The notes under the pieces were generated by a model. That model searched no databases, had not been told where the DNA came from, and worked only from the letters and a program-made list of their open reading frames with translations. This document shows positions 26,401 through 38,400 of a DNA stretch of 45,663 nucleotides, piece by piece (within the stretch, counting starts at the first letter, position 1; the number at the start of each line of letters is the position of its first letter). The stretch is from Methanobrevibacter arboriphilus JCM 13429 = DSM 1125 (lineage in GTDB: Archaea > Methanobacteriota > Methanobacteria > Methanobacteriales > Methanobacteriaceae), in the NCBI RefSeq assembly GCF_002072215.1, contig NZ_JXMW01000031.1:1-45663 (forward strand), in the 5' to 3' direction. The translations under genes and the position numbers were made by a program.

Positions 26401-27257
26401 TAAATCACGAATGTTTATAATTTATTAAAATTGAAATAAAATCATTGTAACTATTATAAATAATATTCAATATAAAATGATAGCAATATTATCTAAATAA
26501 AATTATCTAATAAAGCAAAAATAAATTTATCTAAATAAAATTACAATTGAAATATTATATTATTTTATAAAAAATTATCTAATAAAAAAATTATCTAATT
26601 ATTTAACATTAATGTAATTACCATATAATATTATTAATCATAATATCATTATATATTTTTTGCTATAATAATTATATTTAATATACTATAATATTATTTT
26701 TGTTAATATCTAGTATAAATATTATTATAATAAATAATCATAGTATTAAAATTATCTATTATTGTTGATATTTTAAATAAAAATTAATTAAAGAAAATTA
26801 ATTGAAAAAATTAATTTAAAGAATTAATTTAAAGAATATTATGAAAGAATACTTATCATATGCTCTAGGATTATCCATTTATATTCTATTTTATATACTA
26901 TATTTTTCAATAAGTTACGACCCTTATTGAAAAAATTGGTAATTCCTTATATTTCTGTAAATAACTATAAATCATAAGATAAAGATATTTTCCACAAAAT
27001 GAAATAATACTTTAATAATATTTTAATAGTATTTTAATAATATTTAATAATATTTCTTTAATTATATCTTTATTAGGATAAATAGTTATGAAATGGATAA
27101 ACATGAATAATTATGTAATAAAATAGTATAATCTATTTTATGTTCATAATTTTTAATATAATAAATAGTTATAATTCTATTAAACTTTAGAAATTTAATA
27201 GTTTAAAATTCTAAGGTTTAAGAATTTAAAATTTAAAAAAGTTTAAGAGGGTTTTAT
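26401..27257. other. long spacer between rnc and a small unknown gene
   Basis: About 860 bases, divergent promoters at both ends expected. The only clear structure is the hairpin at 26903-26934. A 29-codon hydrophobic frame (26841-26930, starts MKEYLSYALGL) overlaps the hairpin but has no Shine-Dalgarno and is not called. The rest is AT-rich. Confidence 0.55.
26903..26934. repeat. perfect 12-bp inverted repeat (hairpin)
   Basis: Arms TTTTTCAATAAG and CTTATTGAAAAA enclose the loop TTACGACC. The loop is G/C-rich compared with its surroundings. It could be a transcript end, a small RNA hairpin or a protein site. No flanking gene ends here. Confidence 0.7.
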
Positions 27258-27605
27258 ATGATATTAAACTGGCAAAAAGAGATAACAAATATTGATCCTG
27301 GAATGAAATTTAGAAGTGAAGGTGGCTGGCTTAAAACCATTGAAAAATTAGATAAAAGTGTTTCTAATGGATATTCATTAGTTGGAGATTTTGTAAAATC
27401 TGGTGATTTTGAAGAAGATTATTCAGAAGGATTATATTTAGATTGTAATAAAGAACAAGGAAAAAAGAAAAAACAACAAACTGATTATCGATTATTTAGA
27501 TTAGCTAATGGTCAATTAAGACTTTTAGATATGATTATTGATGGAGAAGCCAGTTGGGCATGTGAATTTTGGGATACAATAGAAGAAGAATTAGAAGAAT
27601 TTTAA
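27258..27605 (+). CDS. hypothetical protein, 115 residues
   Basis: Not recognised. Acidic cytosolic-looking protein with no membrane segment. Trp and aromatic residues are conspicuous (NWQKEI, GGWLKTIEKL, SWACEFWD). A Lys/Gln run (KKKKQQ) splits it, and the last 10 residues are nearly all acidic or aliphatic. The start ATG follows AGAGGG at 7 bases, and codon use matches its neighbours, so I believe it is real. It is a lone gene with long AT-rich flanks. Confidence 0.75.
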   Translation: MILNWQKEITNIDPGMKFRSEGGWLKTIEKLDKSVSNGYSLVGDFVKSGDFEEDYSEGLYLDCNKEQGKKKKQQTDYRLFRLANGQLRLLDMIIDGEASWACEFWDTIEEELEEF

Positions 27606-27634
27606 ATTTAATACTAATATAGTTTTATTGAACT

Positions 27635-27754
27635 AAATATAGTTATATTAAATATAATCATATTAAATACAGTTATATTAAATAAAATTCTATTAAATAA
27701 AGTTCTATTAAATACAGTTATATTAAATATAGTTATATTAAATGCAGTTATATT
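27635..27754. repeat. 15-bp minisatellite, eight units
   Basis: Eight uninterrupted 15-bp units of consensus AAATACAGTTATATT, differing at one to four bases. They fill the gap between the convergent small unknown gene and the glycosyltransferase gene. They could act in termination or be a plain slippage product. Confidence 0.88.
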
Positions 27755-27776
27755 AATATATATTAATCTTAATGCA

Positions 27777-28688
27777 TTATAATTTTCTATTAATTAATTT
27801 TCTAATAGAATCTAAAAGAATTCCATTTAACATTAAAAATAATCCTACTATTATTAACATTATAGCTATAACAGTAGGGCCAAAGTTAATACTTGTACCA
27901 TTTAAATAATCATTTAAAAACCATATACCACTAATGATTCCTATTAAGAAAATTATAAACCCTGGTAATGTAAAGTAAATAAGAGGTCTTCTAAGTTCCA
28001 TATCCTTAATTATTTTTAAAAGAACACCAACTCCATGAGTAATAGGATTTTCAGTAGACCCATCTAAATCATATCGGACAGTTATTGGAACTTCAACAAC
28101 TTTGATTCCAGCTTCAGCAGCATCAGAAAGCATTTCACTTTCAATTCCAAAACCAGAATCATTAAGCTTAAAAAAAGGAATAGTTTTTTTTGAAAATGCT
28201 CTGAAACCACTTTGAGAATCAGTGATATTTAATCCTGAAGATATATTAGTAGCTTTATCTAAAACTTTTTGACCTACACGCCTATACCCAGGAGTATCAT
28301 CTTCTTTTGAACCTTCTAAATATCTACTACCATTAACAAAATCAGCTTCACCTGAAATTATAGGTGCAACAAGTTGTGGAATTTCATCAGGGTTATTTTG
28401 ACCATCACCATCAATTGTAACTATTATACTAAAAAATTCATCATAATTATTATTCTCGTTGAATGCATGAACAAAATTAAATCCTGACTTTAATCCTTGA
28501 CCTTTTCCTAAATTACTAGAGTGAGAAATAACTTCAGCACCAGCTAATTTAGCCACATCTTCAGTTTTATCAGAACTTCCATCATTAACAACAATAACCT
28601 TATCCACATATTGTAAAGTTCTTAAGATAACACTTCCTAAAGCAACTTCTTCATTGAATGCAGGGATAATAGCTACAATTTTACTCAT
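27777..28688 (-). CDS. family 2 glycosyltransferase, dolichol-phosphate-mannose-synthase type, with membrane tail
   Basis: Transfers a sugar from a nucleotide donor, probably to a polyprenyl phosphate at the membrane. The GT-A fold begins IVAIIPAFNEEVALGSVI and has VNDGSSDKT and the metal-binding DGDGQNNPDEIP; GSRYLEGSKEDDTPGYR is also typical of the DPM1-like group. Two C-terminal helices (about 233-255 and 268-292) anchor it. 303 residues. Start ATG follows AAGGTAAT. It is 21 bases after the SDR gene, so the two are an operon for surface glycan or N-glycan synthesis. Confidence 0.92.
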   Translation of the reverse strand: MSKIVAIIPAFNEEVALGSVILRTLQYVDKVIVVNDGSSDKTEDVAKLAGAEVISHSSNLGKGQGLKSGFNFVHAFNENNNYDEFFSIIVTIDGDGQNNPDEIPQLVAPIISGEADFVNGSRYLEGSKEDDTPGYRRVGQKVLDKATNISSGLNITDSQSGFRAFSKKTIPFFKLNDSGFGIESEMLSDAAEAGIKVVEVPITVRYDLDGSTENPITHGVGVLLKIIKDMELRRPLIYFTLPGFIIFLIGIISGIWFLNDYLNGTSINFGPTVIAIMLIIVGLFLMLNGILLDSIRKLINRKL

Positions 28689-28709
28689 TTTATTACCTTA
28701 TTTTAAAAA

Positions 28710-29651
28710 CTAATCAATATTATAAAATTCTTTCATCCATTCAACAGTTTTTTCAATTCCTTCTTCAGGAGAAACCTTAGGTTCATGTTTTAAATCACGA
28801 ATAGCTTTTGAAAAATCAATAGTTTTTACTTTTGTAGTGAAAGGTTCAGCTTCATGATAAGTTACAAGAGAGTCATCTATACCTACTGCATTAAGAACAA
28901 TATCAGAATATTCTCTAATATCTTTTTCCCATTCTTGCTTACTTCCAACATTATATACTTCACCAGGAATGAAATTATCTACAATATTAGCAAAGGTATT
29001 TGCAGTATCTCCAACATAATCAATAATACGTTTATGTCCTTCATAAACATCATAACCTTGATTGTGAAGAGCTTTATAAATAAAAATTGGAATGAATCCT
29101 TTATATGGAGAATATTCTTCATGAGGACCATAACAATTTACAGGGCGAACTCTAACAGTTTCAGTTTCAAACATTGTAGCTGAATTCATACACATTAATT
29201 CTCCAGCCCATTTAGTAATTGCATAATCATTCATTTGATAAGTATCCTTTATAGGATTGTTGATCATTACATCTTCACCCATAACTCCATCATAATCACC
29301 ATAAACTTCAGCAGAAGAAAAGAATATCATCTTAAAACCAAGTTTTTCTTGTAGGCGAATCATGTGTTTGGTTCCTATAACATTAGTTTCCCATAAGTTT
29401 TCATAGTAACCTTCACCATTCCATCTACCATACTCGGCAGCTAAATGATAAACAAAATCAAAGTCATCATTTTCCTCAAAGACACGTTCAATCTGACGAT
29501 ACTTACCAACATCAGCACGAATATAATTATCCCTTGGTTTATGTAAAAGGTCGCAAGCTAAAACTTCGTGACCTCTGTTTCTTAATTCATTACATAAGTT
29601 AGTTCCAATAAAACCTGCCCCACCAGTAATTAATATTCTTTGTGTCTCCAT
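28710..29651 (-). CDS. NAD-dependent nucleotide-sugar epimerase/dehydratase
   Basis: Extended short-chain dehydrogenase of 313 residues. NAD motif GGAGFIGTNL is at the N-terminus, catalytic Ser in FFSSAEVYG and YxxxK in YAITKWAGEL; RVRPVNCYGP and YVGDTANTF follow, as in UDP-glucose 4-epimerase and dTDP-glucose dehydratase relatives. Start ATG has a strong GAGGAG. It precedes the GT2 gene in one operon. The exact sugar is not determined by the motifs. Confidence 0.92.
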   Translation of the reverse strand: METQRILITGGAGFIGTNLCNELRNRGHEVLACDLLHKPRDNYIRADVGKYRQIERVFEENDDFDFVYHLAAEYGRWNGEGYYENLWETNVIGTKHMIRLQEKLGFKMIFFSSAEVYGDYDGVMGEDVMINNPIKDTYQMNDYAITKWAGELMCMNSATMFETETVRVRPVNCYGPHEEYSPYKGFIPIFIYKALHNQGYDVYEGHKRIIDYVGDTANTFANIVDNFIPGEVYNVGSKQEWEKDIREYSDIVLNAVGIDDSLVTYHEAEPFTTKVKTIDFSKAIRDLKHEPKVSPEEGIEKTVEWMKEFYNID

Positions 29652-30027
29652 ATAAACTCCTCATTACTTTTATACTTATGATTCTATGTTTATTTACCTA
29701 TTATAAGCATTATATCATTATTATATCTAGTATATTGTGTAATTAATTATTTAATATAATATTATGTAAATATTTTCTAATATACTATTTATTAATATAG
29801 TATTAAATATAGTATTTCTTAATATACTATTTCTAATATTATATTTCTTAATATAATATTTCTTAATATAATTTCCTAATATAATATTTTTAATATATTG
29901 TATAATAATACTATGTAAATATTTTGTAATATAATAATTTATAATATACTGTAGTATAATAATTATGTAATATACTGTATATTGTAATTTATTATAGTTA
30001 TCATAGTTTAATTATATACTCTTTTAA
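29652..30027. other. repeat-rich spacer
   Basis: About 375 bases containing many imperfect copies of AATATAATATTTCTT/AATATACTATTTCTT, at roughly 17-20 base intervals (about 29780-29900). No gene is seen. Confidence 0.6.
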
Positions 30028-30462
30028 TTATCTTTTATATTTAATATGCTCCTTATTTTTATATTTGGCATATTTTTCATATTTTATAAAATATTCATCA
30101 AGATTATTAGGATAATTACTTCTAATAAAATCAAATGAACTTAGATTTTTAAAATCATTGATAATTTCTTTTAAAAGAAGTATTTCTTCTCTTGAATCAT
30201 CTAAAAGTTCTTTTGTAATTTCTAATCTATGTTTTTGCTTTAAAAATTCATCAGATAATTTTTGAGAATCATTTAATTTTTTTTCAATATCAATAGTTTC
30301 ATATTTGATGATTTCTTTTTTAAGATTGTCTTTCTCATTTCTAATGTCTAATAAACGATTCTGACAATATTCTAATTTATTTTCAACTAATTCTAATTCA
30401 GTTTTTGTTTTAGATAATTCTTTTTTAACTCTTTCAAATTCTTCTTTTAAATTAGAATCCAT
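30028..30462 (-). CDS. coiled-coil protein of unknown function
   Basis: 144 residues. About residues 3-110 form long heptad helices rich in Lys, Glu and Leu (EEFERVKKELSKTKTELELV). A short C-terminal section is Phe/Tyr-rich (FDFIRSNYPNNLDEYFIKYE) and ends basic. No signal peptide or membrane helix. GTGAT precedes the ATG. It is located between galU and the SDR gene on the same strand with large gaps. Function is unknown. Confidence 0.75.
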   Translation of the reverse strand: MDSNLKEEFERVKKELSKTKTELELVENKLEYCQNRLLDIRNEKDNLKKEIIKYETIDIEKKLNDSQKLSDEFLKQKHRLEITKELLDDSREEILLLKEIINDFKNLSSFDFIRSNYPNNLDEYFIKYEKYAKYKNKEHIKYKR

Positions 30463-30751
30463 TTAAATCACTGAAATTTTATATTATTAAGCAAAAAACA
30501 AGAATAAGGGAAGAATATTAAATAATTATAGCTATTGAAATTATAATAATAAAGTTAATAACAATATACTAAATACAATATAATAAATAATCCATATTAA
30601 TATTAAAAATAATACTATTAAAAATAAATATTAAGAATATAATTGAAGAATAATCAATAATAGCATTACTAACATTATTAAAAGTTGTTAATAATAATAT
30701 AAGAGTAATTAATAGTATACATTAATAAAATTATTATATTATATCAAAAAA

Positions 30752-31606
30752 TTAATCATTTAAAGCTATAACATCCTTTAAATATTTTATTAATTCATTT
30801 TTAGCTTCTTCATCATCCATAGCAAATTCTATAGAAGTTTTTAGCCATTCAATCCTATTACCAATATCATAGGTTTTTCCTTCAAAAACTTGACCATAAA
30901 TACTATCTAATTTTGCTAAAGCATCAGTTAATTGGATTTCTCCACCAAAACCAGGTTCAGTATTCTCAATATGTTCAAAAATATCTGGAGTTAGAACATA
31001 TCTACCCATAATAGCTAAATTAGAAGGTGCTTCTTCAACTTTTGGCTTTTCAACAAGTTTTTCAATATTATATAATAAACTTTCAACTTCAGTTCCTTTT
31101 ATTATACCATATCTTTCTACTTTTTCACAGGGAACTCTTTCAACAGCTATTGCAGAAGCATTAAACTTTTTATAAACATCAATTAATTGTTGTGTACAAG
31201 GAATGGTACTTTTTGTTATGGTATCACCTAGCATTACAGCAAAAGGTTCATCTCCAACATGTTTTTCAGCACAATAAATAGCATCCCCAAGACCTTTCTG
31301 AGTCTTCTGTCTTACATAATAAATATCAGCAAGATCAGAGATTTCTTTAACTTGTTCTAGGTAATCATTTTTATTATGTTCTTTTAAATGATATTCAAGT
31401 TCAAAAGATCTATCAAAGTGGTCTTCAATAGGTCTTTTACCTTTACCAGTGACTATTAAAATATCTTCAATTCCAGAAGCTACTGCTTCTTCAATAACAT
31501 ATTGGATTGTTGGTTTATCAAATACTGGTAACATCTCTTTTGGTTGAGCTTTAGTAGCAGGTAAAAACCTTGTTCCTAAACCTGCTGCTGGAATAACTGC
31601 TTTCAT
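30752..31606 (-). CDS. galU: UTP-glucose-1-phosphate uridylyltransferase
   Basis: Makes UDP-glucose for glycans. Nucleotidyltransferase motif AVIPAAGLGTRFLPATKAQP is at the N-terminus, then KEMLPVFDKPTIQYVIEE, the metal Asp in VMLGDTI, and VEKPKVEEAPSNLAIMGRY; this is the bacterial GalU type. The frame could begin four codons earlier at GTG, but the ATG gives the family N-terminus. Length 284 residues. It fits with the downstream epimerase and glycosyltransferase. Its upstream region is a 13-bp minisatellite. Confidence 0.95.
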   Translation of the reverse strand: MKAVIPAAGLGTRFLPATKAQPKEMLPVFDKPTIQYVIEEAVASGIEDILIVTGKGKRPIEDHFDRSFELEYHLKEHNKNDYLEQVKEISDLADIYYVRQKTQKGLGDAIYCAEKHVGDEPFAVMLGDTITKSTIPCTQQLIDVYKKFNASAIAVERVPCEKVERYGIIKGTEVESLLYNIEKLVEKPKVEEAPSNLAIMGRYVLTPDIFEHIENTEPGFGGEIQLTDALAKLDSIYGQVFEGKTYDIGNRIEWLKTSIEFAMDDEEAKNELIKYLKDVIALND

Positions 31607-31687
31607 AATAACACTCACATTATAATTGTAATGGTTTATAATAATAATTTAATTTATAATAGTTTATAATATATAGTTCATAATATA

Positions 31688-31790
31688 GTTTATAATAATA
31701 GTTTATAATAATAGTTTATAATAATAGTTTATAATAATAGTTTATAATAATAGTTTATAATAATAGTTTATAATAATAGTTTATAATATA
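31688..31790. repeat. 13-bp minisatellite upstream of galU
   Basis: Seven perfect copies of GTTTATAATAATA run from 31688 to 31778, followed by a partial eighth; diverged copies lie at 31655-31687. The array starts about 80 bases from the galU start, where promoter or leader would be. The rest of 31607-32087 is AT-rich with no gene. Confidence 0.9.
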
Positions 31791-32087
31791 GTTATATTCA
31801 TCATAATTGTATTTAAACATATCTAAATATATAATTAATCTTATTTAATCTAATATTATTAGTTTTATAATAATAATTAAAGAGATTAAAGAATTAATTA
31901 TATAAATGAAACTTTAATGTTAATGAAACAATAAACAACAAAAGAAGATGAATAATGAAATAAAATAAATAATGAAATAAAATTAATAATAAAATAAACA
32001 ACAAATAGAAATAAAACTACAAACAATTCAAAAATAATATTATTAAAAATATTATTAAAAATAAATCAGCTTATAATATTGTAAAAA

Positions 32088-32174
32088 TGGTGCAGGGAAC
32101 GGGATTCGAACCCGCGAAGGGACTAACCCAATAGGCCCTCAACCTATCGCCTTTGACCGCTCGACCATCCCTGC
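32088..32174 (-). tRNA. tRNA-Leu (anticodon GAG)
   Basis: 87 bases including encoded CCA. Acceptor arms GCAGGGA and TCCCTGC pair over 7 bp. The anticodon stem ATAGG/CCTAT holds the loop TTGAGGG, giving anticodon GAG. A long variable arm (TGGGTTAGTCCC) marks a class II tRNA, and the T-arm is GCGGG-TTCGAAT-CCCGT. The G+C-rich stretch is obvious against the AT background. No intron is seen. A box A-like TTTAAATA lies about 100 bases upstream (32276-32283). Confidence 0.97.
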
Positions 32175-32455
32175 AAAAGAATAGACACTAAACCAAATGG
32201 AATTTATGTCTAATAAATTAATATTAAATAATACTAAGTAATTAAAACAAGTATTTATTGTTATTTCTCTTTAAGTATTTAAACTTTTCTCTTATTTTAT
32301 ATAAAAAAATTATAATTTTATAGTTATATAATTAATATCATGGCTTTATAATTATTATATCTTTATAATTATTATAATTATAATTATTATATGACTAATA
32401 TCATAAATTTATAATAATATTGTAATTTATAGTTTATATCTTAGCATAATAACTC

Positions 32456-35400
32456 CTACTCATCCCTACTTATTTTTTTTTTTGAGTAGACTACTGCTGT
32501 TGAAGATTTTTTAAGATTAAGATTAGAAGCCTTAAAAACAAACTTATTCTGCTTTTTATCAAAAACATAATTAGTATTTCTAGATTTACGAACCTTAACC
32601 AAACTATAAGTCTTAGGAATATTAATAACATAACTATTAGAAACCAGCCAATGATACCGATTCTTATAAATATGTTTTTGAACTACAGTATCACGACCAT
32701 TCCAAACATTAAGCTTTCTCTTAATCTTAAAACTAATTTTCACAACCTTATCATAATCCAAACTATTAACAAAAACCTTCAAAATCCTTGTCTTCTTATC
32801 AAAAGAATACTTAACATTATTTGAACCAACAAAACTCACCAAATTATAAGCAGCATTGATGTTAAACTTAAATACTTTAGACCCAGTCAATTTCCCAAAG
32901 TTACGAATAAGATAACTATACTTTACAATCTTTTTACCCACTTTGTCAGTAGAAATAATTTTAGAAAACTCTTGCTTTTGAATATCAACAGCCAAAACAC
33001 TAAAACTAGAATTCTTAGAAACAGCATTAGTATAATTAACATTACCACTATAACCCACACTTAAAACATGATCACCTATACCAATACTAGAAGATTTAAT
33101 TGTGATATTCCATTTGCCATTAACAAGAGGAACATTCCAAGATTTACCACTAACTTTCACAGTAACAAAGCCAGTTGGAAAACTACCGCCCACAATTCCA
33201 GACACATTACCACTAACAATAATACTCTTACCATAATTAACATCACCCACACGACTAACAAAAACCTCAGGATGAGCAGGAGTAATACTAAAACTTAATT
33301 TATCATTAAATGCAGGAGTATAATTATTATCACCATCATAAGTTACATTAACAGTGTAAGATCCTGCACCATTATCAAAAGCACTAGAATTAGTAGTTTT
33401 AAAAGTATAACTCCAGTAACCAGTATTATCCAAATCAACAATCACAGCATTACCATTGTTAAAGTGTATTGTAACATTACCAGTCGGAACACTTCCCACA
33501 CCAACAACATTACCTGTAACAGTAACATTATTTCCATAAACAACATCATTTACAGGATTAACAATAAGCACAGGACTAGTCTGGAAAATATTAAAGCTTA
33601 TTGTATCATTAAGAGCATGAGTATAATTATTATCACCATTGTAAGTTACATTAACAGTGTAAAATCCCAAACCATCAGTGAAGAAACTATGATCAGTAGT
33701 ATTGAAAGTATAACTCCAACCACCAAGAGTATCTAAACTGATAGTAATATTTTCACCATTATTAAAGTGTATAGTAACAGTTCCAGTTGGAATAATACCC
33801 ACACCGGTAATAGTTCCGGTGACATTAAAAGTATTACCATAAGTTTGATTATCTACATTATTCACAGCAATAACTGGAGTAGCATGATTAACAAGAACAG
33901 AACTAACAGTGTTAGTGTTAGTATAATTCACATTACCGTTGTAATTTACTTTAACGGTATAGGTTCCAGCAGATCCTATGGCAGTGCTATTAAGCACTAG
34001 ATTCCAAAAGCCATCTGTATTGTTAATATTTGCAAGTGTTGAGTAGTTACCAATAGTAATATTAACAGTTAATTGAGGGGTGATTCCAGTTATTCCAAGA
34101 ATGCTACCATTAATAATAATATTTTCGCCAAAAATAAGATTATTTATGGGATTGACAATTATGGATGGTGTGAAAGGGTTAATATTTAGAAGTAGAGTAT
34201 CATTGAGATAAGTTAGATGATTGGTATCACCATTATAAGTCACATGAATGTTGTATGTTGTGTTAGCATCACCCACTTCAGTACTGTTAAAAGATACACT
34301 CCAGAAACCACCATTAACAATACCGGTATGTGTTTGATTACCAATAATCACACTCACATTACCAGTAACAACAGTTCCAAAATCTGATGTAACAGTGCCA
34401 GAAACAGTGAAATTACTTCCAAAGGTTATATTATTAACTGGATTAACAATAACACTTGTATTGGCCTTAGTAAGATTCACAAACATACTAACATTATTTT
34501 GACTAGTATAATTAATATCACCAGAATAAATTACTACCACATTATAATAACTTACATTACCAACATCAGTAATGTTTATAGTTATGTTCCATTCACCAGA
34601 TCCATTTAGTGAAATTGTCCTTGTGAAATTACCAATAGTAACATTCACAGTTCCAGTTGCATTAGCAGTTACATTAACAATTCTACCAGAAACAATAAAA
34701 TCATCACCATAAATCACAGAACTAACAGAATCAACAATAACAACTGGACTAGCTTTATCAATTGTCACTGAGCTAATAATAATTGTATCAGTATAATTAT
34801 CATCACCATAATAAATTACACTGAAATTATAAGTTCCAGCAGACCCCATACCAGTACTATTAAACACTACAAACCAATTACCATCACCCACAAAGGTTAC
34901 ATTATACAATTTACCATTAATCAATAAAACCAAATCATCAAACTTAGAAGCATTAGTTGGGATAACACCACCAACACCAAGTAAAGTACCATTAACAATG
35001 ACATTATCACCAAATGTAACATTAACAACAGGATTAACAATCAAAATTGGAATAGTTTTAGAAACATTGAATGCAATTTGTTTTATTTCAGAAGCATTAT
35101 AATTAATATCTCCATTATACTGGACATTAACAATATGAGTATTATTTGCAGGAATACCAATATCTGAACTATTTAGAGTAATATTAAATGATCCATCAGG
35201 ATTTAATGAAACAATAGTATTAGTATAATTACCAATGCTTATATTCACATATCCAGTGGGAGTAACACCTACACCAGTAACAAAACCAGAAACTGTGAAA
35301 ATATCACCAAACACCACAGTACCAATATTGTTAACAGTGATTATAGGAATAATAGATGAAACTTTAAAGGTTACAGTAGTGTTAGATTCATTATATTTAT

Positions 35401-38400
35401 CTTCACTTCCAATGAAAGCAACATTGAAATTATAAATACCAGTAGGAAGCATGCCCAGGTTTATAACACCAATACCATTAATAAAGTACACAGTGTAAAC
35501 TGTATTATTGATAGTTACATTATAATAATCATTATCAATTGGTCTACCATTACTAAGAGTTGCATTAATTGTTAAATTAGATTCTACACCATAAAAAGTA
35601 TCAACAGCAGTAACATCTAATATTGGTTGAGTTTTAGGTACATTAAATATTGTTGAATTGGTAAATTCAGCATGATCAAAATCACCATCCCAACTCACAA
35701 CAACAGTATAATTACCAACAACTTTTGGGGTGAAAACATAATTCCAACCTTCAGCAAAGTTAATAACAAAATCATCAAAAATACCATAGGGCGTGATGAT
35801 ACTAATATTGAGAACAACATTATATACTGGTTCTCCAACAGAATTAATTAAAGAACCATTAATAATTATATCATGTCCAGTCTGAATATTATCAGAAACA
35901 CTGATAGTACTATTTACACTAGGTGCATATTTTACTAAATAATATATATTCTCTAAATCAAAATTAGTACTCATACGGAAATATGAAGGCATATATATAG
36001 TAGGTTTATAAGAACCATTGAATCTACGAGAACTATTACTTATTATAATAGCTGTAGGATCAACATTATTAGTATACATTATTATTAGGTCAATTATGAA
36101 ATCAGGTAAATAATCAATCTCACCAAAGCCACCATCATTAAACAGTGCAAAAACATACTCAAGTGTTAAACTATCTGGACCACGGTATAAAAGAGTACCA
36201 TTATTAAATATCACACTAACGTCATTAGCTGTTAAAGTAATAACATACCAATCAATAATAATAAGAGTTCCAGAATTGTTTTGATAATACTTTGTAATAT
36301 TATTGTTTCCCCACCAATTATAGCTAGCATCAGTATTTGTACCATTATCAACTAAACTTATAGGGTTAACAAGACGATTATAATTAACAATAGTATTCCG
36401 AGCAAGATTTCCAATAATTATACCATAAGTATTATTAATTACACTACAACCTCTAATAAGAGTATCATTACCATTAATTAACAAACCAACACTATTATAT
36501 GTGATATTAGAATTAATAACACTATTATTACCACCTTCAACAATCACACCAGTTGAATTCCCAGTAATATTAAACCCACTAATAATAGAATCAATTATAG
36601 TATTATTATAAGTATTTTTATCAAAAATAACACCATTATAATTAGCACCAGGATTATTAAAATCAGATAAAATAGTATAATTACTATTATTACCACTGAG
36701 CCTAATAATATACAAATTACCATCAAAAGAAGCATAATTCCAATTAACAATATAATTCAAATTATTAAATAAAAATACAATAGCATAGGTGTTATTATAA
36801 AAATCAGTATCTTCAGAAACAAAGCTGAAATTCCCATTTGTTGTTGTAAAAGCCTCATTATTATTGTTAAAAGTAGAACCTGAAAAACTAACAATACCAC
36901 CATTATTATAAATAACACCACGGTTAGCAGTATTATTAGTGAAATTAGAACCAATAATACTTATATTAACATTGTTATTATAAATAGCACCACCATTACC
37001 AGTAGTAGAAATAGCATTAAAAGTAGAATTTATAATAAGTAAGTTATTACCTGTATTATAAACACCCGCACCATTAGTACCAGAAATATTAAAGAAAGTA
37101 GAATTCACAATATTACAATTATCAGCAACATTATTAATATTAGAATAAGTGTTAGTAAAAGTAGAATTAACCACATTTAAACCTTCTGCATTATTAGTAT
37201 TATAAAGAAAGGCATTATTATTGGTATTATTAATAAAACTACAATTAAAAATACTCAAATTTTTACCTTCAGAATAAAAAGTAAATACTCTACTTTTATT
37301 ATCAATGAAAGTACAATTAATCATCGTGAAACCGTTACCAATAACACGAATTCCCGAAATACCATTATTACCATTTGTATTAATAGTATTTGCTGAATTG
37401 TTGAATAATTTACAATTAACTAGTGTACCATTAATACCATTCCAATAGATAGCACCACCACTATAAGTTAAACTTAAAGAAACATTACAATTTTCTACAG
37501 TACCATTAGTACCACTCCAATAAATAGTACCTCCACCATAATTATTATTCTGATCATTAACAATAGGACAATTAACAGTATTGTTAAAGAATTTAGAATT
37601 ATAAAGTCCACCGTTTAATCCAGTCCAATAAACACCACCTCCCCAGTTATTAGCATGATTACCAGTGAAATCACCACCATTAATATAACCAAGACCCGTA
37701 TTATAAATAGCACCACCAATACCACCAATATTATTAATGAAAGCAAAATTAGTAATATTTAATATTCCAGTAGAATAAATAGCTCCACCATAATTAGTAG
37801 CAGTATTACCAGTAAAATTAACACCACTAATAGTCACATTACCAACATTATATATAACACCACCATTAGTAGCATTATTACCAGAAAAATTACCATTACT
37901 AATAGTCACAGTAGCATTATTATATATAACACCACCATAAGTAGCATTATCACCAGTAAAACTACCACCAGTAATAGTCACATTACCAACATTATATATA
38001 ACACCACCATTAGTAGCATTATTACCAGAAAAATTACCATTACTAATAGTCATAGTACTAGCATTATTATATATAACACCACCATTAGTAGCATTATTAC
38101 CAGAAAAATTACCATTACTAATAGTCATAGTACTAGCATTATTATATATAACACCACCATTAGTAGCATTATTACCAGAAAAATTACCACTATTAATAGT
38201 CAAGGAAAATTTACCACTACCATAAATAGCACCACCTTCCTCTGCTGTGTTACTAATAAAAATAGAATTGGAGATAGGAATAGTGATTCTTTGGGCAGAA
38301 GAAGCCGTTGAATAAATAGCGCCACCCCTCCCTGCTGTGTTATTAATAAAAGTAGAATCCATGATTGTTAGTTTCGGAACATTCGAATAAGAAGAAGACG

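Noticed and set aside
26841-26930. 29-codon hydrophobic frame starting MKEYLSYALGL
   Set aside because: No ribosome site, very short, and its end coincides with the inverted repeat at 26903-26934; a chance frame is more likely.
29740-31800. Repeat arrays near 29780-29900 and 31655-31790 as possible CRISPR arrays
   Set aside because: Units are contiguous short tandem repeats without unique spacers of 30-40 bases, and no cas genes are present.
33068-36954. Several 65-90-codon frames on either strand within the adhesin
   Set aside because: They are shadows of the long minus-strand adhesin frame, whose domain repeats are clear.
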